From the NCBI GenBank assembly GCA_947496705.1, contig CANMDW010000002.1:789835-853834 (forward strand): a stretch of DNA of 64,000 bases. The letters are read 5' to 3'. This DNA is from an uncultured Aquimarina sp. (GTDB lineage: Bacteria; Bacteroidota; Bacteroidia; Flavobacteriales; Flavobacteriaceae). The translations under genes were made by a program, and so were the position numbers. Under the pieces are notes generated by a model. The model had not been told where the DNA came from, did not search any database, and saw nothing but the letters and a program-made list of their open reading frames with translations. The stretch's first letter is position 1. Every line of letters begins with the position of its first letter. Shown here in pieces: positions 33,529 through 40,442 of this stretch.

Positions 33529-34293
33529 ATGGATGATTTTAAAAAAAGGGATTTTATAAAGCTAAGTGTCTTGGCTTTTGCAGGAATTGCTATGCAGCTT
33601 CCCGCCATATCATTATATGCACAAAAAGCAAATGCGTATCACAAACGTTTGCAGCCACATGCAAAGATCAATTGGGATGCATTTCTGGAACGACTTACAA
33701 AATTGGCAAAAACACAACATCTACTACCCTGGGATCAAAAAGCATATACCCAACAAGTAAAAAAACTGATCCTGAACTGCAATTTTCCAGAATTTGAAAA
33801 TGTGAAAATGGCATTTGATACTTATGAAGATAAATACCCGGAGTGGTTTGAGCATACTATATTACATAAAGAGATTGATTTTCAGGTGTCGTTACTACAG
33901 TTTGAAAAAGGAGAATACATCAGTCATCATAATCACCCTGATATGTGCGGAGTGATCAATATGGTTTCAGGAAACGCCTCGGTAAAGAATTACTCTATAG
34001 AAAAAGAATTGGATAGAGAAAGGGTTATATCAAAAAACGGAAAAGAACATCATATGAAATCTTGTGTGCTGAAACAAATCAGTAGTGAAATATTAACTCC
34101 GGGAAACATGAGTATCTTAACTGCTCATGAGGGGAATATCCATTCGTTAATGCCCAACGATTTCACCCAACTTATAGATGTGTTTACTCCTGCATACCAT
34201 AAAAATACCAACTCAACTTGGTATGATGTTAATGAAGAAGCATTTTTTGAAGGTAAAAACCATCTTTTTGAGGCAGAGTACATAAAAAAATAA
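33529..34293 (+). CDS. Exported thiol-dioxygenase-like cupin (PCO/ADO type)
   Basis: The protein has 254 residues. The N-terminus KKRDFIKLSVLAFAGIA is Tat-like, although the pair is Lys-Arg. The cupin motifs YISHHNHPDMCG (His134 and His136) and later GNIHSL (His205) fit the three-His iron site of plant cysteine oxidase / ADO-type thiol dioxygenases, which otherwise act in the cytoplasm. Cysteine, cysteamine or N-terminal Cys could be a substrate (inference). It lies inside the duplicated segment between the LanC and ArsR copies. Confidence 0.7.
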   Translation: MDDFKKRDFIKLSVLAFAGIAMQLPAISLYAQKANAYHKRLQPHAKINWDAFLERLTKLAKTQHLLPWDQKAYTQQVKKLILNCNFPEFENVKMAFDTYEDKYPEWFEHTILHKEIDFQVSLLQFEKGEYISHHNHPDMCGVINMVSGNASVKNYSIEKELDRERVISKNGKEHHMKSCVLKQISSEILTPGNMSILTAHEGNIHSLMPNDFTQLIDVFTPAYHKNTNSTWYDVNEEAFFEGKNHLFEAEYIKK

Positions 34294-34323
34294 GTGCCAA
34301 CTAATATCATATAGTGACATCTG

Positions 34324-34845
34324 ATGATGAAAAATAAATTCTGGACAAGTGAAAAATTATTGACTATCGTAGCCATCTTAATCAGCATAAGTACCTTGAT
34401 GGTTTTTATTTATCAAACAAATTTGATTAGAAAGCAACAATATTTGTCTGTTTATCCACATTTAGCCCTGGGTGATTATTATACAAACTCTCCCAACTAT
34501 AGGTACGTGTTAGAAAATAAAGGTATTGGACCCGCATTGATCAAATCCTTAAAAATTAAAGATAAAAACAAAATCTATGATAAAAATTTGGTGCCCTATC
34601 TACGTAAAATGATCAAGAAAGAAGATAGTTTGCACTATACTTTTGCTATCATCGAAGAAGGCAGATTGATCTCTGCAAAAGAGAAAATCGATTTGATAGC
34701 CTCCAAAGGTGGAAAAATAAATTCCAATAGACTTTATAAATTAATTCACCGTGAAAATCTAGAGCTAATCATTGAATATGAATCCATATATGGGGAACGC
34801 TGGAGGATCTCAAGTATATCAAAAATTCCAACGAGGATTAAGTAA
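34324..34845 (+). CDS. Unrecognised membrane-anchored protein
   Basis: The protein has 173 residues. One hydrophobic segment (about 12-30, LLTIVAILISISTLMVFIY) precedes a soluble part with YPHLALGDYYTNSP, VLENKGIGPALIKSLKIKDK and a beta-rich end. The VLENKGIGPALI stretch resembles the beta-sandwich outer part of small anchored proteins. It follows the cupin gene by 30 bp. Function unknown. Confidence 0.6.
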   Translation: MMKNKFWTSEKLLTIVAILISISTLMVFIYQTNLIRKQQYLSVYPHLALGDYYTNSPNYRYVLENKGIGPALIKSLKIKDKNKIYDKNLVPYLRKMIKKEDSLHYTFAIIEEGRLISAKEKIDLIASKGGKINSNRLYKLIHRENLELIIEYESIYGERWRISSISKIPTRIK

Positions 34846-34971
34846 ATTACTAAAATAGTAAGAGGAAGTGGTTTTAATGACCAAAAATCCAAAACCAAAG
34901 GTCAAAACTATAAGATTAACCCATTGTGCATTATGTGAGATAAAGATTTCTTCAATTCATCTGTCTTTGGC

Positions 34972-35212
34972 GGAAAAGGAAAACTTAACGAAAATCTTCT
35001 TGGCAAAGCCTACCCAAGAAGATGAGAACAGTATAAAATGGATCCATGCAGAAAATTGAAGATCTCCAAATGAGACTGCCGCACAAACCTCACTCATGCA
35101 GGGATCGACCGGTACCGCATTGTGGTTATTACAACTGGATGCTTTTCAGAAAGGAAGGCAATCATTGATCCATTTACCAGATACCCCCGAAATCGAAAAA
35201 CCCAAAAAAAAT
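34972..35212 (+). pseudogene. Decayed C-terminal copy of the LanC-like gene
   Basis: The sequence matches the end of the LanC-like gene (about 32770-32990): TGGATCCATGCAGAAAA, then TGA in place of the next codon, and later TTACAACTGGATGCTTTTCA. In protein, KWIHAEN is followed by a stop, then MQGSTGTALWLLQLDAFQKG. No start or N-terminal part exists. It precedes the intact ArsR gene, so the ancestral order was LanC then ArsR. Confidence 0.85.
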
Positions 35213-35242
35213 TACCTTGCAGTTTCATTTTTTAAGCAAAAA

Positions 35243-35292
35243 ACTTGCGCAAGTAAATACTTGCATGTATATTTGCAAGCAAGTACTTGCGT
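35243..35292 (+). promoter_or_regulatory. ArsR-gene promoter with overlapping palindromic operators
   Basis: ACTTGCGCAAGT (35243-35254) and GCAAGTACTTGC (35279-35290) are perfect palindromes. A TTG (35245-35247) and TATATTTG (35268-35275), 20 bases apart, form a Bacteroidetes promoter that the palindromes overlap. Autorepression by the ArsR protein is likely (inference). The decayed copy at 33040 has lost the -7 box. Confidence 0.7.
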
Positions 35293-35303
35293 AAAATATA
35301 CTT

Positions 35304-35660
35304 ATGGAAGCTAGAAGAGACGTTTTTCAGGCTATTGCAGATCCCACCCGGCGGGAAATTATCAGTTTATTGGCAAACAAAGCCATGAACCTGAATGCCA
35401 TATCTGAAAATTTTGATATGAGTCGGCAAGCCGTTTCGCTACACATCAAAATTCTGCAGGAATGCAATTTGATCGCTATCAGGCAGCAAGGCAGAGAACG
35501 CATTTGTGAGGCACGGCTCGAAAAACTCAATGAAGTTCATGAATGGACCGACCAGTTCCGTGTATTCTGGACCAAAAAATTAAAAGCATTGAAACAATTT
35601 GTAGAAGAAGACACAAAAGCATCTACAAACCCTAACCAAAACACATCCAAAAACCAATAA
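35304..35660 (+). CDS. ArsR/SmtB-family transcriptional repressor
   Basis: The protein has 118 residues. RRDVFQAIADPTRREIISLL and MSRQAVSLHIKILQECNLI form the winged helix. No metal-binding Cys pair is visible, so it belongs to the group that partners SRPBCC proteins. It is followed 3 bp later by an SRPBCC gene, a common arrangement in which the regulator controls the SRPBCC gene. Palindromes overlap its promoter. Confidence 0.88.
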   Translation: MEARRDVFQAIADPTRREIISLLANKAMNLNAISENFDMSRQAVSLHIKILQECNLIAIRQQGRERICEARLEKLNEVHEWTDQFRVFWTKKLKALKQFVEEDTKASTNPNQNTSKNQ

Positions 35661-35663
35661 ACT

Positions 35664-36098
35664 ATGAAACTAATCGTTGAAGAACTTATAGACGCCCCAA
35701 TCGACAAGGTATGGAATGCATTGACCAACAAAAATGAAATGAAACAGTGGTACTTTGATCTCGAAGCATTCAACCCAAAAGTAGGATTTGAGTTTACCTT
35801 CCCCGGTGAGGGGCACACCGGTACCAAATACATACATCTGTGTAAAATTACCGAAATAATCCTTCACAAAAGATTGCAATACAGCTGGCAGTATGAGAAT
35901 TATAAAGGGTATTCATTGGTAACTTTCGACTTACAGGAAGAAGATGGTAAAACCCGATTGATTTTAACGCATAGCGGACTGGAATCCTTTCCTCAGAACA
36001 ATCCCGACTTTGGTGCAGAGAGCTTTAAAGGTGGCTGGACTCAATTACTAACCAAATTTTTACCCGAGTATTTAGCAAAAGACACTAAAAGCATATAA
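35664..36098 (+). CDS. SRPBCC (AHSA1-like) protein
   Basis: The protein has 144 residues. MKLIVEELIDAPIDKVWNAL, MKQWYFDLEAFNPKVG, LQYSWQYENYKG and GGWTQLLTKFLPEYL fit the helix-grip START/AHSA1 fold with a hydrophobic ligand pocket. It starts 3 bp after ArsR, so the two form an operon. The ligand is unknown. Confidence 0.85.
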   Translation: MKLIVEELIDAPIDKVWNALTNKNEMKQWYFDLEAFNPKVGFEFTFPGEGHTGTKYIHLCKITEIILHKRLQYSWQYENYKGYSLVTFDLQEEDGKTRLILTHSGLESFPQNNPDFGAESFKGGWTQLLTKFLPEYLAKDTKSI

Positions 36099-36099
36099 C

Positions 36100-36195
36100 T
36101 ATGCCCACAACTGAAACAAACCATTATGCAAAAGCTGCCATGCTTATTCGCAAACCTGTTTCAGAAAAAAGATGTGTTGAAATCAGAAAAAAATA
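36100..36195 (+). pseudogene. 5' remnant of a second SRPBCC-type gene
   Basis: The frame from the ATG at 36100 reads MPTTETNHYAKAAMLIRKPV then SEKRCVEIRKK and stops. MPTTETNHYAKAAMLIRKPVSE is how another AHSA1-type SRPBCC protein begins (family recollection). The rest of that gene is missing, and a GNAT gene follows at 36201. It looks like a deletion junction. Confidence 0.55.
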
Positions 36196-36200
36196 ATCTT

Positions 36201-36707
36201 GTGAATATCGAAAATTCAATACCAGACGACATCCCGGCCATACTGGCTTTATATGATCATGCAATTGCCTACCAGGAGCGAATGGGAGCTGCACAATGGC
36301 CAAAGCTTACCACCACCGATATCCAAAAAGAGGTAAATGCCTCCCAGCAATGGAAAATATCCATCAACAACCAGATCGCATGTATATGGATGACTACCTT
36401 TGATGATCCTTATATCTGGGAAGATAAAAATAAAGATCCTGCTGTATATATTCATCGCATAGCCACTAACCCCAATTTCAGAGGGCAGCATTTTGTAAAG
36501 CATATTATTTCCTGGGCACGCACTTTTGCGCAGCAGCAGCATAAATCTTTTATTCGTATGGATACCGCAGGACGCAATGAAAAACTCATTACCTACTATA
36601 CCGCTTGTGGTTTTACATTTCTTGGGGCACATTTGCTGAGCGATACCACACAACTGCCTTCACATTATCATCATATTCCCATTTCGCTTTTTGAGATAAA
36701 GCTATAA
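36201..36707 (+). CDS. GNAT-family acetyltransferase
   Basis: Starting from the GTG at 36201 (NIENSIPDDIPAILALYDHA), the protein has 168 residues; an ATG at 36126 in the same frame adds 25 non-homologous residues that cross the SRPBCC remnant. The acetyl-CoA motif is IHRIATNPNFRGQHFVKHII and a late motif FIRMDTAGRNEKLITYYTAC is clear. The substrate is unknown. Confidence 0.8.
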   Translation: MNIENSIPDDIPAILALYDHAIAYQERMGAAQWPKLTTTDIQKEVNASQQWKISINNQIACIWMTTFDDPYIWEDKNKDPAVYIHRIATNPNFRGQHFVKHIISWARTFAQQQHKSFIRMDTAGRNEKLITYYTACGFTFLGAHLLSDTTQLPSHYHHIPISLFEIKL

Positions 36708-36770
36708 TTTACTTCTAAGTCTTTTTACCGCAGTAGTAGCTGCATATTCCTATTAATATCTCTAAAACTA

Positions 36771-36805
36771 TGTCCGGATTCTTGGAATTTCCAAGAATCC
36801 GGACA
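36771..36805. repeat. TGTCCGG palindrome, copy 2 (perfect)
   Basis: TGTCCGGATTCTTGGAA and TTCCAAGAATCCGGACA are perfect 17-base arms around a single T. It lies 64 bp past the GNAT stop. It is the best copy of the element at 22221 and 40257. Confidence 0.85.
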
Positions 36806-36911
36806 TTGCATCATACCACTGTTAGTAATTTTACCACAGTTCCATAATAATCGGTCATAAATGCTGACGAGAACTACACTATCCTGAATGATTTTTTTAC
36901 ACCAAACCATC

Positions 36912-39900
36912 ATGATACACCCCTTAACTGTTATCTGTTTCTTACTCTTTTCGTTGTTCTTTTACGCACAAGAAGACGGAACTCCTTCACTACTGCAATT
37001 GGGCCCAACAGCTCCTGACGCTGCTGCCCTTTGGAAATTTGAAGATACTCCTGTAAACCTGAGCTCTGGCACTACAGATATCTCTATTCCTTTGATCACT
37101 GTGGCTGCAAAAGACTTCTCTTTTCCCATAACTATAGCCTATAATTCAAGTGGAATAAAGGTAAATGAAATTGCTACACAAGTTGGGTTAGGTTGGGTGC
37201 TGCATGCAGGAGGAATGCTCTCCAAAACAATTATAGGTACCAATGATGAAACGATTCTATATGATGTTCCCAATGGTTTTGATCCCGAAGAAGATGTTTT
37301 TGATGATCATAATCTGATCATTAACGGAAGTGGACAGCCTGATATCTATCAATATAACCTTCCACACAAATCCGGAAGGTTTATCTTTAATTATAACAAC
37401 AGCCCCAAAGCAGCAACCATTCCTTTCGACCCCATTTTGATCGCTCATGAACGCAATTCAAATTATTATGCTATAACCGATACCGATGGTATTATCTATG
37501 AATTTGAAATGCCAACTGGCAATATTTACGAAGGATGTGAAAGTGAACAAATAGATGCTTTTAACACATGGCATCTAACCAAAATAACCACTCCTGAAAA
37601 CAATATCATTGAATTTTCCTATCGATCAGTACAATATACCTATGATGTAGCCATACATGAAACCCATTATCGAATGAATCCGCTGTATAATCCTGTACAA
37701 TCCCCTATTGGAACAGAACAAGATTTAAGCATTCCCAACGACAGTTGGTGTGTACAGACAGCTCAGGTACACGATTATTTATTAAGTGAGATCACCTATG
37801 CAAAAGGAACCGTGAAATTTAAATACTCAGACGAACTCCCAATTGATGGACAACCCGAACGGTTAGATCTGCCTGGCGCTCTGGCTTTGCGATCGATCAT
37901 CCAGGAGGACAATCATTCAAATACCGTACAACAGCTTGATTTTAGCTATGCGTATTTTGGTTCGGGTAGTGATCCCAATGAACTACGATTGAAACTGTTG
38001 GGAATTGAAGAAGTCCGAGATAACAATACCAATAAAAAGTATGATTTCATATATGATGAAAATACAAATTTACCCAATAGACTATCACATGCCAAAGATC
38101 ATTGGGGATTCTACAACGGGAACGTATCAAACGCTACTGCTGTTCCCGAAACTGCCTTCGGAAACGCTGTGTTTGACGGAGCAAACAGAAACCCCAGCGC
38201 CAACCATACACAAGCCCATATACTTAAAAAAATTATCTATCCGACAAGAGGATATTCTGAATTTGAATATGAACAAAATCAGTACGTAAAACCTGCAGGA
38301 TTGGAGGAAATAATGCAAAGTGTGCAGGTAGATGATGAACATGATGATTATAATCCTGCAGAGGATGATATCTCTGAGCTTGATGGATATTTTAACCTTA
38401 CTAATGCAAAAAGCCGCATCACCAGCGGTATTTATCACAATGTAATCATCCACGTAAACAATGAGTGTTATGAATATGATGAATATGGAAATCAGATGGA
38501 AGGTGATGGAGAACTGCTCTTTAGAATATTTGACCTCAACGATCAGCTAATAGAAGATATCACCGGTACCAAGACCTACTATCTAAATCTTCCTGAAGGG
38601 GAATATTATGTAAAAGCCGAACGACCGTTCCCGTCAGATTGCTTTGGAGCTGCTCATGTGACCTGGTATGAAGATATTCCCATTCCTCCTCAAAATGAAG
38701 ATATGGGCGGAGTTCGCATTAAAAGCATTGAAAATGTAGCTCAAAACGGCATTTCAGAAATAAAAGAGTATGCATATCATCTACCGGGAACTACTCTCAG
38801 TAGTGGAAAAACATCTTTTTTACCCAGGTATATCAGTGAATATGTAAAGTTTTACTTTTATGCTACATCTGTAAATCCTGACACAGGTTCAGAATTGGGG
38901 AATTTTCCATACTTTACTTATTTTGGGATTAGCTCCAATAGTCGTATTGCTAGTGAAGGGGTACACTATGAATATGTAACGGAAAGCATTTCCGGGATCG
39001 GAAGTATCGAATATCAGTTCTATCCTTCAACGAATAACATTTCGCTGGGAGGAAACTTTGCTGCCAGTAACAGTGGCGATATGGTATCTTTTGAAGATGG
39101 TGGTACCAGTTTACATCTGGTGAGTGCTCAAATGACTACTGAAGATTATTTTCAGAATAAAGGGCTGCTTAAATACAAAAGATATGTTGATGAAACCGGA
39201 ACCATGCTACAAAAAAATGAATATACCTATACTATAGACAATTACCCTATCGATTTGGGTATGGGTACCCAGAGTGCAACAATCGCAAACGGTTTGGTAT
39301 CTACACTCGAAGAATTTTCTCCTGAAGGTAATTTTCAGGTGTTTACAGGAGATTTTATCCTTTTATACTACCAACCCTATCAGGTAAAAAGCGGATGGAA
39401 TAAGTTGACTCAAGAACAACAAACACAATATTTTGAGAACAATACCATCACCATTACAAAAGACTATACCTATGCGACTGATAGCTTTCAATTACAACAA
39501 GTAACAACTACAGCTAGCGATGGTGGCCAGCAAAATGTAAAGTACTACTACCCCAATGACCGATACCTCCTTTCCGATCTCGATAATAACGACCTGAATG
39601 CTTATACCAAATTATACGACCAGTATCGAATTGACACCCCTATCCAAACAGATATTATGAAGAACAATTTGATCACCCATCGAACCAGGACGGTATATGA
39701 AGAGTTTCACACAGATTTGGTACTACCCAAAAAAGTAGTCACTACAAAAAATGGAGATGTCTTAAATACACTTGAAGACAGGCTAATTTACCATGATTAT
39801 GACGATCATGGAAATGTATTGGAGGCTTCCAAAGAAAACGGCACCCATATATCCTACATCTGGGGATACAACGATCAATATCCCATCGCCAAAATAGAAA

Positions 39901-40211
39901 ACGCTACCTATGCAGCGATCGAACCCTATGTTGCCAATCTAAAAACCAAATCCGATAACGATAACGACCGTACCCTGGGGTATACAGGAAACGAAGGAGC
40001 CTTACGCCAGGACCTGGATGCATTGAGAAATGCCCTACCCCATGTCATGATCACTACTTACACCTATGATCCTTTAATCGGAATCACCAGCATCACTGAT
40101 TCCCGGGGATATACCGCATATTATCACTACGATGATTTTAACCGCCTCGAGCTTATAAAAGATGCCGAAGGCCATCTGGTTTCTGAAAACAAGTATCACT
40201 ATAAAGAATAG
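36912..40211 (+). CDS. YD/RHS-repeat protein 1 (SpvB-like N-terminus, no RHS core)
   Basis: From the ATG at 36912 the protein has 1099 residues; the start at 36888 adds eight. A signal peptide ends near FFYAQ. The N-terminal third (GTTDISIPLITVAAKDFSFP, LGWVLHAGGMLSKTI) follows SpvB/TcB-type shell proteins. The C-terminal part carries YD repeats and ends abruptly in LVSENKYHYKE, with no RHS core and no toxin tip. The last 385 bases are nearly repeated in the next gene. It may build part of a shell for the RHS protein two genes downstream, or act on the surface itself. Confidence 0.85.
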   Translation: MIHPLTVICFLLFSLFFYAQEDGTPSLLQLGPTAPDAAALWKFEDTPVNLSSGTTDISIPLITVAAKDFSFPITIAYNSSGIKVNEIATQVGLGWVLHAGGMLSKTIIGTNDETILYDVPNGFDPEEDVFDDHNLIINGSGQPDIYQYNLPHKSGRFIFNYNNSPKAATIPFDPILIAHERNSNYYAITDTDGIIYEFEMPTGNIYEGCESEQIDAFNTWHLTKITTPENNIIEFSYRSVQYTYDVAIHETHYRMNPLYNPVQSPIGTEQDLSIPNDSWCVQTAQVHDYLLSEITYAKGTVKFKYSDELPIDGQPERLDLPGALALRSIIQEDNHSNTVQQLDFSYAYFGSGSDPNELRLKLLGIEEVRDNNTNKKYDFIYDENTNLPNRLSHAKDHWGFYNGNVSNATAVPETAFGNAVFDGANRNPSANHTQAHILKKIIYPTRGYSEFEYEQNQYVKPAGLEEIMQSVQVDDEHDDYNPAEDDISELDGYFNLTNAKSRITSGIYHNVIIHVNNECYEYDEYGNQMEGDGELLFRIFDLNDQLIEDITGTKTYYLNLPEGEYYVKAERPFPSDCFGAAHVTWYEDIPIPPQNEDMGGVRIKSIENVAQNGISEIKEYAYHLPGTTLSSGKTSFLPRYISEYVKFYFYATSVNPDTGSELGNFPYFTYFGISSNSRIASEGVHYEYVTESISGIGSIEYQFYPSTNNISLGGNFAASNSGDMVSFEDGGTSLHLVSAQMTTEDYFQNKGLLKYKRYVDETGTMLQKNEYTYTIDNYPIDLGMGTQSATIANGLVSTLEEFSPEGNFQVFTGDFILLYYQPYQVKSGWNKLTQEQQTQYFENNTITITKDYTYATDSFQLQQVTTTASDGGQQNVKYYYPNDRYLLSDLDNNDLNAYTKLYDQYRIDTPIQTDIMKNNLITHRTRTVYEEFHTDLVLPKKVVTTKNGDVLNTLEDRLIYHDYDDHGNVLEASKENGTHISYIWGYNDQYPIAKIENATYAAIEPYVANLKTKSDNDNDRTLGYTGNEGALRQDLDALRNALPHVMITTYTYDPLIGITSITDSRGYTAYYHYDDFNRLELIKDAEGHLVSENKYHYKE

Positions 40212-40256
40212 CTTGAGTAAGCAAGTGCTTCCAGGTAGCAGTCACTACAAAAACAT

Positions 40257-40291
40257 TGTCCGGATTTTTGGAATTTCCAAAATGCCGGACA
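40257..40291. repeat. TGTCCGG palindrome, copy 3
   Basis: TGTCCGGATTTTTGGAA and TTCCAAAATGCCGGACA with a central T; two or so mismatches from the perfect copy at 36771. It lies 46 bp past the stop of YD/RHS protein 1. Confidence 0.8.
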
Positions 40292-40442
40292 TTTAAAAGT
40301 AATGTTATAAATAGATTTATTCCCTCATTTCAACAAAACAGGGTTGAAATCAATGTCATAACCAAACGTATCAATGGCATCAAGAAACCTTAATAGGCAC
40401 AAAAAGCCATATATAAATATAAACCTATAAAAAGATTGATAA

